A stretch of 64,000 nucleotides of DNA, from NCBI GenBank assembly GCA_002245135.1, contig NGBS01001172.1, forward strand, positions 1 through 64,000. Reading direction: 5' to 3'. Below the pieces are notes generated by a model, which saw only the letters and a program-made list of their open reading frames with translations, made no database searches and was not told the DNA's origin. The position numbers and the translations under genes were made by a program. Below, in pieces: positions 10,315-20,400 of the stretch. The stretch comes from Proteromonas lacertae. Lineage: Eukaryota > Sar > Bigyra > Opalinata > Proteromonadidae. The stretch's first letter is position 1, and each line of letters starts with the position of its first letter.

Positions 10315-13300
10315 TCACCACAACTCATTGAAATCATCATCATCCTCTTGATCCTTCGGTAGTATTGAGTAGTGCCCATAAGGCAATGTTCTAATGTGAT
10401 CGATAAAGTACCTCTTATCATCAAAGGGAGTGAAGACTCTCTTGGTGGTCTCTACGGTGTAGATGTGTTGATCGAGGACACGGAAGTTCCTAGTCTTACA
10501 ATTCATATCCTCCATGGGTAGCATGTTGAAGAGAGTCTTGAAGTAGACGTCAAAGTTCTTCTGTTCTCTTAAGGCTTTATTGAGTCCCTTTGCACGGCTA
10601 TCACATTCCACGTAGACGGAAGAAGCTTCACTCTTCTCGTAAGCATACATCTTTGGTTTAATCCCGACGAACTGAGTGATTGTATAAAGCTTACCATTCT
10701 TGTTCTCTTCACATTTCAATAAGTTCAATTTGCCAGTGTCCTTGTAATTGTCATAGACGATTCCTCTATCCCTTAAGATGTCAACGTTGAGATTGCCAGT
10801 GTCCATCATCCTCATGAACTGCTTATGCTTCATAATATCTCGATAGATGTCTTCAGTCTTACACTTATAAAGCAAGGAGTCGGTATCAGTCATAAGCAAC
10901 TTCAAGGAGGATCCATACAAGGGATAGAGAACATCATACCAGAACCTTTGCATCTTCAACTTCGATAAGCATAAGATTGATGTACCGAGGAAGATGGGCA
11001 TGTCAATGAAGCAGGCGGACTTATTGAAATAACATAATCGGAGATCTGGATCTTCTTCATCTAAGTTCTTGAAGGTATCGAACCAGTTGCTGCTAGCGTA
11101 CTTTTTAAAGGTCTTCTCGGAGCAGGCTATCTTGATGCTGGATCGTCGTTCCTTACGCTCACAGCTCTTACCATAGATGGAGATCAACAATAGCTTATAA
11201 GTATCACTATCGGCAGTACGATTGCTCTTCTTTGCATCTACTCGGTATCGGATCATATCATCCACAAAGGTCTTCATCAGAGGTTCTTCAGTGAACTCCA
11301 ACACACGATGGACACCTTGTATCTTATAACCTTGTTCAGCTGCATACTTAAGTGCCTGGTAATGGATTACGTAATTCTTCTTAGGGGTGAGATCGCAGAT
11401 CAACTTCTCGGTCTTTACCTTCATGTTCATCTTACCATCCTCTGTTGTTAGCACCAATCCATACTCTTGAGCTAATGCCTGCTGAGTCGGTGATAGCTGA
11501 TCGTAAGCGATTGTCTTTCGTTCTGGGAACAAAGGATACTCCTTGAACTTATCATGAAGCTCTCTCGGACACTCGATATCGACTTCGAGGAAGTATCCTT
11601 TACCTGGCTCCTTGAACTCCTTCATAGACATGTCATCGTAATAAGGCTTCGAGAGGATCTCTTGAATGACTTCATCGGTCGTGGCAATGAACTTGAAATC
11701 TCCACATGGTAACTTGCTGGAGGACATCGTGGATGGGTATAAGCTATTGTAGTCATTGTACATGATATAAGTAGAAGGCTCCGATGGATCGTAGTTGTTC
11801 TGATACTTGTTGTTACTAGTGCTATACTTTTCACTTCCCATAGATGAGATACCTCCGTAAAGGCCAGCTATGAAGAAGTCGTAGATGTCTTCCTCGGAGA
11901 TCAAGGGGATGCTGATGTGCTCATGCTGGAGGAATGCATCCCATGATAAACTAGAACCAGAGATGTACCAGGCTGGATCTAACTGGAACCCTCCGAGGAT
12001 AACATTACGGAAGTTCTCAAAGACACTTGCTAGGATGCCAACATCGACGGCTAAGTAAAGCATGTTGTAATCACCTAAGGACTGACACTTGAACTTCTTA
12101 AACACTTCACAGGCAAAGTTGTACTCCTCCTCATTGATTCCTTTCATATTGAGCTCTGAGTAGAAAGCTTCTTGTGGTAACTCTGGGTCATCGTACTTGG
12201 CTAAGTCATCACAATACTCATAAGGGAAGTAGTTCTTCTGCATGAGGTAAGTCTTGATCATCTCTTCATCATATCCCTTGATCTGGTTCATCACGTAGAA
12301 CACCGGGGCAAAGTACTTCTTGAAGTCCCCGGACTGGACTGCTTGACGATGTAAGCACTCTGTAAGAGACTGTAAGCTAGAGGACATGAAGCAGTAGCTA
12401 TCAATGAAGGACAATCGTAAGGTTGATATGCTAAGGAACTTCTCATCGGACTTTGGTATCACGTCTACTTGGCATCTCTTAGCTAACTCTCGTAGGATGA
12501 ACGCCTGATCGTAGTTCTTAGCATTGTGGGCTATCACCGGGATTCTCATATAAGCAATCTGGCAAGCGGTGTTACAGGAATTGCATAAGGCTGCGATGTA
12601 CTTACCGGTGAAGTGATCATGATGTCTTACCTTATAGTTCTCCTTGGTAAACAACTCACCGCAGAAGGCACAGTTAGTTGCTTCATTAAAAGCTACCTGA
12701 TCATCCTTAGTTACTCTCATCACCTTTGGCTTATCACTGATCTCTCGATAATAGTCCTCAATCAACTCTCCGATCAATAGGAACTGACTCACTAGCTCTT
12801 CTTCTAAGTTCTGATCGGGACTTGTCTTCTTGCCTTCAATGCACCTTGAAGGGAAGTCATCGACTCTACTCCACACAAGGATATGGTAACTATATAATAC
12901 GTGAAGGGACTTCTTGGACTCCTCAGTCTTGCTTTCGTTTAAGGCATTACCATCTGCATCAACGTGGGATACCTTCTTGAAATAGACCTCTGTATCGTAG
13001 TAGATGACAATGGGGATGTATTGCATGTTCTTATAGTGCTTAAAGAAGCAATGGCTCTTCTCATAATCGTTTGAGTCAGGGAACTCTCTCTTGATACGGT
13101 ACTTGATAAGCTTCTGGCAGGGATAACTTTGATGAGTAAGGAACTGCCGGAAGGAAGTTGTTCCCGAGCAACAGTAAGGGCAACAAAAGTAAGTGTTGTG
13201 GTTCTTCTTACCGGTGTCTTTGGAGTACGATCTCTTCATAAGGGCGCTGAGACTCTTGACTAACCAGAAGTGACCTTCATGATAGAATAGATTCACATGG

Positions 13301-14208
13301 GGGTAGTTTAAGTGCTTATCGATCTTCGGTAAGTAGATTGGAGCTACGCAATGGATATGGTTCTTCTCCTTCTTTGACTCCTCATTGATGATCTTAAGAC
13401 CGAAGATGGAGATGGTAAGGTGGTTCTTCTCCTGGAACTGTTGAATCTTGTTATGATGGAAGTCTAAGTCCATTGGGTAGGTTAACATGCTATCATCGAC
13501 CATGGATAGGAAGGGTTCATATTGCTTCGGACGATTAGGATTAGTACCACAGGAAGGTTTTAAGAACATCACGATGCAGTAAAGGAAGCATCGATCGTCA
13601 GTGTTCTTTACTGTACAACAACACTTCTTATTAGCAATAAACTCAGGCAACTTCGGGATCCTACAACATCTATCAAAGACTGCTAGCTTTACTTTGACCC
13701 CATCTATCGTCTTGAAGATCATCCCTGACTTCTCTTGAGCTAAGTCCTTATTGAGCTTATCATGAATCGCTGCTTGGAATAGATCCTGGATGCTCTTCCT
13801 ATCGATGAAGTTGTTGATTGGGAATGTATCGCACTTGACAGTATAGATCTTGTTGGTGCCTGCGGTCTCTTCGAAGGTACAAATCAACGTGATGCTTACT
13901 TTGAGGTTCACATGAGCAGTCAGTATCTGCTCCAATCTTTCGTAGAATGGTTCATTGCCATAGCATAGTTGATTGACGAAGGCTTCTGGATTATCTCTTA
14001 AGGTCATCTGAGGAGTCTCCATCTGGATTACCCTAGAGTACTCCATGGAAGATAACTCCTTCTCATGCATGTTGAAAACTCTCTGATCCATAGGTAATGC
14101 TCTTGGATCATTAACCATCGGTGGAACTACTGCGCGATCTCTTCTCGGGCTCCTTGAAGTCCTTTGCTTCTTTGCTGGAGTATTATCGCTAGGTAATGAT
14201 CTCTTCAT
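10315..14208 (-). CDS. Protein-primed family B DNA polymerase (pPolB), copy 2, of the 8-kb element
   Basis: A 1,297-codon intact frame. Exonuclease motifs: YYDTEV, AHNAKNYDQAFI, YLAVDVGIL. Polymerase motifs: DYNSLYPSTM (A), KLLLISIYGKS (B), MTDTDSL (C). The Cys/His module before Exo II is CAFCGELF ... HHDHFTGKYIAALCNSCN, cleaner than in copy 1. The N-terminus (MKRSLPSDNTPAKKQRTSRS) is a basic, Ser-rich segment like a nuclear localisation signal. The next 350 residues, sharing a CFLYCIVMFL / NYPHVNLFYHEGHFWL layout with copy 1, would hold the terminal-protein and priming region. Copy 2 is shorter than copy 1 mainly because it lacks the acidic insert. Codon use is GC-richer than copy 1, so the two are separate acquisitions of the same family and not a recent duplication. 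Role: protein-primed replication of the linear element. Confidence 0.93.
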   Translation of the reverse strand: MKRSLPSDNTPAKKQRTSRSPRRDRAVVPPMVNDPRALPMDQRVFNMHEKELSSMEYSRVIQMETPQMTLRDNPEAFVNQLCYGNEPFYERLEQILTAHVNLKVSITLICTFEETAGTNKIYTVKCDTFPINNFIDRKSIQDLFQAAIHDKLNKDLAQEKSGMIFKTIDGVKVKLAVFDRCCRIPKLPEFIANKKCCCTVKNTDDRCFLYCIVMFLKPSCGTNPNRPKQYEPFLSMVDDSMLTYPMDLDFHHNKIQQFQEKNHLTISIFGLKIINEESKKEKNHIHCVAPIYLPKIDKHLNYPHVNLFYHEGHFWLVKSLSALMKRSYSKDTGKKNHNTYFCCPYCCSGTTSFRQFLTHQSYPCQKLIKYRIKREFPDSNDYEKSHCFFKHYKNMQYIPIVIYYDTEVYFKKVSHVDADGNALNESKTEESKKSLHVLYSYHILVWSRVDDFPSRCIEGKKTSPDQNLEEELVSQFLLIGELIEDYYREISDKPKVMRVTKDDQVAFNEATNCAFCGELFTKENYKVRHHDHFTGKYIAALCNSCNTACQIAYMRIPVIAHNAKNYDQAFILRELAKRCQVDVIPKSDEKFLSISTLRLSFIDSYCFMSSSLQSLTECLHRQAVQSGDFKKYFAPVFYVMNQIKGYDEEMIKTYLMQKNYFPYEYCDDLAKYDDPELPQEAFYSELNMKGINEEEYNFACEVFKKFKCQSLGDYNMLYLAVDVGILASVFENFRNVILGGFQLDPAWYISGSSLSWDAFLQHEHISIPLISEEDIYDFFIAGLYGGISSMGSEKYSTSNNKYQNNYDPSEPSTYIMYNDYNSLYPSTMSSSKLPCGDFKFIATTDEVIQEILSKPYYDDMSMKEFKEPGKGYFLEVDIECPRELHDKFKEYPLFPERKTIAYDQLSPTQQALAQEYGLVLTTEDGKMNMKVKTEKLICDLTPKKNYVIHYQALKYAAEQGYKIQGVHRVLEFTEEPLMKTFVDDMIRYRVDAKKSNRTADSDTYKLLLISIYGKSCERKERRSSIKIACSEKTFKKYASSNWFDTFKNLDEEDPDLRLCYFNKSACFIDMPIFLGTSILCLSKLKMQRFWYDVLYPLYGSSLKLLMTDTDSLLYKCKTEDIYRDIMKHKQFMRMMDTGNLNVDILRDRGIVYDNYKDTGKLNLLKCEENKNGKLYTITQFVGIKPKMYAYEKSEASSVYVECDSRAKGLNKALREQKNFDVYFKTLFNMLPMEDMNCKTRNFRVLDQHIYTVETTKRVFTPFDDKRYFIDHIRTLPYGHYSILPKDQEDDDDFNELW

Positions 14209-14415
14209 ACTTCCTGAGAAGTACTTGGAAATTAAAAACTGATAGCTACCAGGTGTTTCACTTCACGTAGAATCCGATCATAGACTTCTCCGATGATTCC
14301 AATCATGAACTTTTCCGAGGTCTTCTAACTTCACTTCTTCTTCTTCTTCTTCGTTTGCTCCTTTATGTTATCTTGATCACAGCCAGCACAACAGTTGCTT
14401 ATTATGACTTAGCGT

Positions 14416-15255
14416 TTAATGATTAAGTTCTGGTCTCTTTGAGCTAGGCGATTCTACATCCTCGGAGGAGCTTCTGCTTCTCTTGGTGACTATGTCCTCA
14501 TCTTCCTTGGGTGTTGATGTTAGCTTACAGGTGACTTGCCCTTGTAATTCCTCCGACCTCACGGGGTTATTAACTACTGATAATGCTTCTGAGATTAAAG
14601 TCTCCAGCTTCATGTCCTTTGAGGTCTCTTCCTTGGTGCTGTTGAACTCTTCCAGTTGTTCTTGCTCCTTCATTTCACTAACAATCTTGCTAGCATCCTT
14701 CATCAACTCATCAGAGTCTTCCTCCATGAAGTGGTTCTCTTTTTTGTTGTGGTTCTCCCAGTGATAGTAATCATACATCTCAGCATAGTCCTCGACCTTG
14801 ATCTTGAACTCCAGGAGATTGCTTAAGTACTTTGCAGTGAAATACTTTAAGTTGATCATCCCATCGTAGAATCTCTTATACTTCTCCGAGCATCGATAGT
14901 TGGGCTCTTGGATCGCCTTCAATGTTGATCGGAGCTTCAACACGTTCCTTATAATGCTCTTCACTTGAGTTAAGCACCATGATGGAGTATGCCTAGCTTC
15001 GATGCACTCTTCAACAACCTTTACCTCCTTGAGCTCTTCGATGAACTGAGATATTGTCAGCTCCTTGAGATCCTCCAAAAGAAGTAGTTCCGGTACTTCT
15101 TCTATCAGTTCGGGACTGTTTCGGTATTGAGTTATCAGCTCCTTGATCTTCGCTTGACATTTCTTAAAGGCCTTACGGGATCGTGTGTATAAGCCATAGA
15201 TATTAAACCTGCTAAGGTACTGCTCTAGCATCGGTCTCTTGATTGTCCTGTTCAT
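14416..15255 (-). CDS. Unrecognised 279-aa helical protein with basic-acidic tail
   Basis: ATG at 15255 (MNRTIKRPMLEQYLSRFNIY). Residues 1-190 are helical with many Glu/Lys/Leu; residues about 185-240 are acidic; the tail TKRSRSSSEDVESPSSKRPE resembles a bipartite nuclear localisation signal. It lies directly upstream of the polymerase on the same strand (207 bases between). A place beside the polymerase suits a terminal protein or replication accessory factor, but nothing in the sequence proves it. Confidence 0.6.
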   Translation of the reverse strand: MNRTIKRPMLEQYLSRFNIYGLYTRSRKAFKKCQAKIKELITQYRNSPELIEEVPELLLLEDLKELTISQFIEELKEVKVVEECIEARHTPSWCLTQVKSIIRNVLKLRSTLKAIQEPNYRCSEKYKRFYDGMINLKYFTAKYLSNLLEFKIKVEDYAEMYDYYHWENHNKKENHFMEEDSDELMKDASKIVSEMKEQEQLEEFNSTKEETSKDMKLETLISEALSVVNNPVRSEELQGQVTCKLTSTPKEDEDIVTKRSRSSSEDVESPSSKRPELNH

Positions 15256-15312
15256 GAAGTTAGGAACATCATAGGGAGTAAGCTGGATGAATCTTCCCTT
15301 GATTGATCTTGC

Positions 15313-16038
15313 TTAGAAAGCATCTCGCATATTACCATCCTTATCGAATAAACCAATGTCAACCAAGTACAGGTAGTTCTCTTCATCATACTTATCGCTT
15401 ACCGAGGGTCTGTGAACTTTATAAAACACCTGGCCACGTTCACTCCGTTCAAAGAAGTAATCCAGGCATGACAACTGTTCTATCGGGTAAGGAGCTCTAT
15501 AATCCTTCGGGTTGAACCTACTTGAGTCTGGTTTATATCGGGAATATGCATCCTTTAAGATTTTAAGATGGCAATAACTCCAGTCGATGAAACTATCGTA
15601 GATCATTATCGTCCATCTCCTTGCAACTTTAATTGCCTTGTAGTTGGGGTTATTGATAAAGTGTCTTGATTGCCATAAAGGAATGATTGAAGAGTAGCTT
15701 ATCGGAGGTATCCATCCACAGTCCTTCAGATCTGGATCATCGATAGAAGTCTTGCTCCATGTTATCAACTCACGATAGCTAGCAGTGAACTCCAGATACT
15801 TGCTTAGATCCAGTGCAAGAGTCTCTAAGGTGTTGATTTCATCGGCTGGTTGTTTAGACTCCTTGAACTTCCCCAAGGTGTAATCAACTACGTCCTTATA
15901 GTCCTTTACTGCATCTCGTACTCCTTCAAAGAGCTCCATCTTCTTATCCCAGTAGCTATTGAACATCTCCTGAGTAAGGTTACTCTTGTCATCTCCATGA
16001 TGCTCAGCCACGACTCTAAAGGGATTGTAAGGTTGCAT
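15313..16038 (-). CDS. Unrecognised 241-aa protein of the 8-kb element
   Basis: ATG at 16038 (MQPYNPFRVVAEHHGDDKSN). The chain is rich in Tyr, Trp and Asp, with an aromatic patch (CGWIPPISYSSIIPLWQSRH, then WTIMIYDSFIDWSYCHL) that looks like a compact folded domain rather than a coiled coil. It is the first gene of the minus-strand series, 57 bases ahead of the 279-aa gene, so the genes may share one promoter to its right. No family recognised. Its size is too small for the major capsid protein; a minor virion protein or terminal protein cannot be excluded. Confidence 0.6.
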   Translation of the reverse strand: MQPYNPFRVVAEHHGDDKSNLTQEMFNSYWDKKMELFEGVRDAVKDYKDVVDYTLGKFKESKQPADEINTLETLALDLSKYLEFTASYRELITWSKTSIDDPDLKDCGWIPPISYSSIIPLWQSRHFINNPNYKAIKVARRWTIMIYDSFIDWSYCHLKILKDAYSRYKPDSSRFNPKDYRAPYPIEQLSCLDYFFERSERGQVFYKVHRPSVSDKYDEENYLYLVDIGLFDKDGNMRDAF

Positions 16039-16835
16039 AATTATTATTGCTGTATGCTTAGATCGATAGGAATTGCTGGAATATTGAACTCATCGGAGAT
16101 TGTTAAGAAGGTCTTTACAATTGTTAACTCTAGAGATTCCCTTTTGAGTTTCCACGATTACCTGAAGTAGCTTACCTTGAAGGCTTAGAATGGTATTGAA
16201 ATTTACTCAGTCAACAATCTGTGGAAGTTCCATGGCTTTGTCAGGAGGTTCCTCCTTGAGTTACAACTCAAGGAGGAACATTCCCTTCCTTGTTAGGATA
16301 GATGATAATTGAATGTTACCTAGTTGATTAACAAGGACGATTAGACCTACCTCTAGGAAGCTCCCGAGAATGCTTACGATGATCTTCAAGGCCTTGAGAA
16401 AATCCAGTACTAACCAGAACCTCCAGTTGTAAAGTCACTGATTAATAGAAGAACCATCAAGACCTTCCCAGATACGTCCAGCCGTGCATGACTGCGTCAG
16501 GGAATCTCCCATCGTGGGAGATTCCCTTCCTTGCCAACACGGCTGTTCTTCTCGGGAAGGTCTTGGATGAACTTATCTAGGAGAGTTATAAGGATGATAA
16601 AACATACCTTCAGAAGCCTTCCGAGATTGCTAATCATTATCTTCAAGGGCCTTGAGAAATCCACAACTTGCTAGAACCTCCCGGAGTTACCATTTGGTAA
16701 CTTGTTAACAATTGTTAACTTGTTACCAATTGTTAACTCCCGGTTCCACGATTGGTTTCCACGGTTCAATTAAAAGCCCTTACAAGGTCACCAGCGTAGC
16801 AAGGAGAGTCAAGAGCGTGATTAGAATCATCACCT
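16039..16835. repeat. Gene-free right arm of the 8-kb element: hairpins and a diverged direct repeat
   Basis: No ORF of note. Three strong hairpins are visible: 16248-16279 (GTTCCTCCTTGAGTT with its inverse, 2-base loop), 16500-16526 (GGGAATCTCCCA-tcg-TGGGAGATTCCC), and 16682-16739, a nested palindromic block built from GTTAAC, CAATTG and GGTAAC units closed by GGAGTTA/TAACTCC. A roughly 100-bp unit at about 16335-16436 recurs, diverged, at about 16590-16690 (shared core ATCTTCAAGG-CCTTGAGAAA). Such structure would fit a replication, packaging or transcription control region. Confidence 0.6.
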
Positions 16836-17222
16836 CGAGGTAACCAACACTTCTAGATAGCTTCCAGGAGTACCCGTAGGAGATCGTCTCATAGATAGGT
16901 ATAGGTAGGTATAGGTAGGTATAGAAATAGCTTAGAGGAGTCCCCGTAGGGAAGTAGACCCCGTTGAGAAGTAGACCCTGTTGGGAGGAATCCCGTAGGA
17001 ACCTTACGTAAATGGGACTATGGTACAATATGCCAGAGTCCTAACGAGTTTTCTAGGGGTCCGTCCCCTTCTAGATTCAGAGTTGACCTTTACGGGAGCT
17101 TCATCGATGCAATCGATGAAGCTCCCGTAAAAGTCAACTCTGAATCTAGAAAGGGACGGACCCCTAGAAAACTCGTTAGGACTCTGGCATAATGTGCCAG
17201 AGTCCCATTTATATACTATATA
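16836..17222 (-). repeat. Right terminal inverted repeat, expanded
   Basis: Inverse of the left repeat but 387 bp instead of 153 bp. The extra length comes from a near-perfect palindrome (17029-17191) inserted in the outer hairpin unit, and from a decamer array (GTATAGGTAG, about 16899-16924) with a second copy of the GGAAGCTATCTAG block inside it. The outermost bases CCCATTTATATACTATATA mirror the left end exactly. Confidence 0.8.
17029..17191. repeat. 163-bp near-perfect palindrome inside the right TIR
   Basis: Arms of 80 bases around a 3-base centre (TTCATCGAT-gca-ATCGATGAA, centre 17110). The inner arms read AGCTTCATCG / CGATGAAGCT and the outer arms CCAGAGTCCTAACGAG / CTCGTTAGGACTCTGG, with about two mismatches over the whole arm. 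It is flanked on both sides by copies of the GGACTCTGGCA terminal unit, as if inserted in, or made by fold-back copying of, that unit. Confidence 0.85.
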
Positions 17223-17228
17223 TTGGTA
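17223..17228. repeat. Right target-site duplication TTGGTA
   Basis: Directly follows the final CTATATA of the element and matches 9215-9220. Confidence 0.85.
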
Positions 17229-17467
17229 AGTGAAAAGCACAACGAAAGGCACAAAACACGAAAGTGAAGTGCTTTTCCGAACCAAAGGTTATTGAGAGAA
17301 ATTAATTTAAAGTAAAAAAGAAACTTAGAAAAATTCTCATGTATTGTCATGAAATCAATCATCATCTCAACAACTACTAAAACAACAATTGTAATTATTA
17401 ATTAATTATAATAATAACAGTTGTAGGCATTTTATGTCTAATAGTTGGTATAAATCACATAATCATA

Positions 17468-20400
17468 TTATTTCGATATTTTTTTAATAACATAGTTTCT
17501 TAAATCTTCATATTCAACTTTTATTATTCTTTTTTTTAGAACTGCTTTATCATATAATTGCTTTTTTTCATCATCAGTTAAATCGTTCTTTGTTAATTTT
17601 TGAAAAATATCTGGATATATTTTTGTTACTCTAGGTACTTTTTCAAGATCAACATTTTCTTTTGGACTTATTATAAGGTAACCAAAATCTAAATTTAAAT
17701 CAACTATAGTATAATCTTTACCTTTATCATATCCATGTTCATAAATCAAGTACAAATTCTGTAGAATCATTGTCATTTCAGGTGCATATGAATGTTCTTT
17801 ACTAACAGTAATTTGAATACCAAACGGTCCAATTAATGCATCAATATCAGGGAAATTTTTATCATAACTGAAGTCAATAAAATGATATTTATTTTCATCA
17901 TGATATTCTTTGAAAAGTAAAATTTCATTTTTTAACTGTTCATGATTATTTACAGGCTTTGCAATAACTGTATTATCAGAATAGAAACTACTATTTAATC
18001 TCTCAATTTCATTAACTATATCTGCTCTAAAATCATCAGATTTTTTCATTAAAAATAATATTATTATCTCATATAAATTTCCAACAAAAGCTCCAATTCG
18101 ATTTTCATATAATAAATTTATCATTTCGTTACATTCTACGAATGAACTAATATTTAACAGTTTATTACATGCAATGCTTCTTACTGTATCAGATATAAAT
18201 CGAAGATTACCAGATTCAGTAACATCATTTTCATCTGTTTCATATATAAGTATATTTTGATAAACTTCCTTTGATATAGATGATATATTTATGCCTTTTA
18301 TCATATTCTCAATCATCACTTTGTTCACTTTATTTATTTCACGCGTACATTTATTTTGATCATCTTTATATTTTCCAATTATACCACCATAATATTCATA
18401 GTTATTGAGATATTCATCCAATTTCATTTTTAATCTTTTATCTATTTCAACATTTGATATTTTTTCTATTTCATCATATTTAATAATTTTTCTATTAGAT
18501 TTGATTAGTGCTGGATGTTTCAATTTTACTACTTTTTCTACTTCTTCTATTGTAAATGGGGGTATATACATCACCAAAGGGCATCTTTTGTTTTGAAAAG
18601 TCTTAAAATTTTTATCACAAGGATTAGCTAACACTATTATCATTTGTGCATCTGCAAAATCATCTTCTCCTATAGCAACTCCATCAGAAACAACAATATA
18701 TGGATAATATGGATAATCTTTTTCATTCTTATAATAATTAGACTCACTATTATTGCATTTTCCATTTATATATTTGTAATGTATTCGAATATCTTTATTC
18801 TTTTCATGAATTTGGTTTATAATAATTTCCGCTAATTCAGATTTACCTATTCTTTCTTGGCCAAATATCAGAATATTTTTTTGATTTTTATCATTCATTG
18901 GATAAATAAAATCTATTATATTACCAAAACATTTTCTCATTAATAACAATTTTTTACCATTGTCATATACATCAAATGTTTCTTCTATTGTTGTTCTTTG
19001 TTGCTCTTGTACTTCTGTTGTTAATGCTGCTGTAGCTGTTGCTATCGGTGGTATTGCTGGTGCTATTGGTAGTGGTGCTGTAGCTGTTGCAAGTTTAATC
19101 TTAAAGTTTGTATCATATTCATATACTCTGTATTGTTTTATTACACAATATGTAAATTCACCACTTTCAATCTCACTGTATTCCTATTTTATTATAAATA
19201 TTATACAGATTCATACTTTTATAGATTTTTCTATTCTATTTCTATCTCTATCAAACAGGTCATCATCTAATAAGACTTTTATAAATATTCCATCCATTAT
19301 CAAATCAAAGTAATTATTTTCATCCAATATGTAATAAACAAAATGTAATGCATTTGGAGGATAATGAACATAGACTGGGTTTTCATAGTTTAATTTGAAA
19401 TTTAGATTACTGTTAATTGGAATGCTTATAGTATCTGTATACGTCAACTTCATCATTTCGGTGCTTAATTGATATGCTATAATCTGTTTTAATGCCATTT
19501 TTTTTACATATATATCATCATCATCAATTGAATTATACTTATCTTTTAAACGTTCATAATCATTAATATCTGTTGGTGGATAGAATTTAAAAACAATGTA
19601 ATTTTCAACATCATCAGAAATGAATTTTAAATGATCTTTTGGTTTTAATATATAATGATCTAATTCATCATTCCATTCTGATATAAAATCATATTTTAAT
19701 ATAATATTGGATAAGTCATTATTCTTCAAGTTGTTTCTATACATATAATTATCTACAAAGTTATTATAACCAGTTGTTCCTACTACACTGTCTATCAACT
19801 GCTTATAATATTTCCAGTAATTTCTACAGCTACCAAAGTTTTCTTTGTATAAATAGTGATAATAAATCTGTCGCGGTATATTACCATATTTTCTACATAT
19901 TCCTTCAAATTCCTTTAAACTAGTATAATTACTATTAATGCACTCTTTAAACCATTCAATTATTTCTGTATCATTTAATGAATTAAAATATAATTCTATA
20001 CATTTTTCATCATCATCAGTATAATAATCATTGTTTTGCTCATCAGGTGAACTGATGGATATAATTATGTTACCAGAACCAAATTTAGCATTAAAAGTGT
20101 CAACTATTATTATCGAATCATTAATATCACGTTCTTCTATATCATCAATTTCTATGAGATGACAATTTGTAAATAAATATTTCTTCCTATCACCAGAAGC
20201 GTCATTCTTCTTCCCTTTTACTACGTAAATATCTTTAACAGTTTTATTCTCTCTTCTCCATACTTTATCATCTAAAATATAATAATTGAATCCAAACTTT
20301 CTCATTTCATCATAATCTAGCGGTAATGAACTTTTTGTTTCTGTATCTTCTTCAATTTTTCTCATTTTTTCTGAAATTTTTGTACATGAACTATTCATTT

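Larger units (their letters stand above)
9221..17222. mobile_element. Complete 8,002-bp self-replicating-type element: pPolB, TIRs, 6-bp TSD, no integrase
   Basis: Both ends carry TATATAGTATATAAATGGG in inverted orientation, extended into long terminal inverted repeats (left 9221-9373, right 16836-17222), and the element is flanked by TTGGTA on both sides. It holds five minus-strand reading frames: an acidic-tailed fragment, a 133-aa protein, a 1,297-aa protein-primed DNA polymerase, a 279-aa protein and a 241-aa protein. GC content and codon use are visibly higher than in the host genes and higher than in the neighbouring polymerase segment, so the element has a separate recent origin. I see no integrase, packaging ATPase, capsid protein or protease. 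At 8 kb it is about half the usual Polinton size. It may use an integrase supplied in trans, for example by elements like the one at 787-7087; that is inference. Confidence 0.85.

Noticed and set aside
16899-16924. Possible CRISPR-like or satellite array (GTATAGGTAG units)
   Set aside because: Only two to three contiguous decamers, no spacers; a simple local tandem duplication.
9221-17222. Mitochondrial linear plasmid integrated in the genome
   Set aside because: Such plasmids also carry protein-primed polymerases, but exact 6-bp target duplications and a nuclear-localisation-like polymerase N-terminus favour integrase-mediated insertion of a nuclear element.
16780-17285. Two minus-strand ORFs of 82 and 93 codons in the right TIR
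   Set aside because: They run through the palindrome and decamer repeats and have no protein-like composition; by-products of the repeat.
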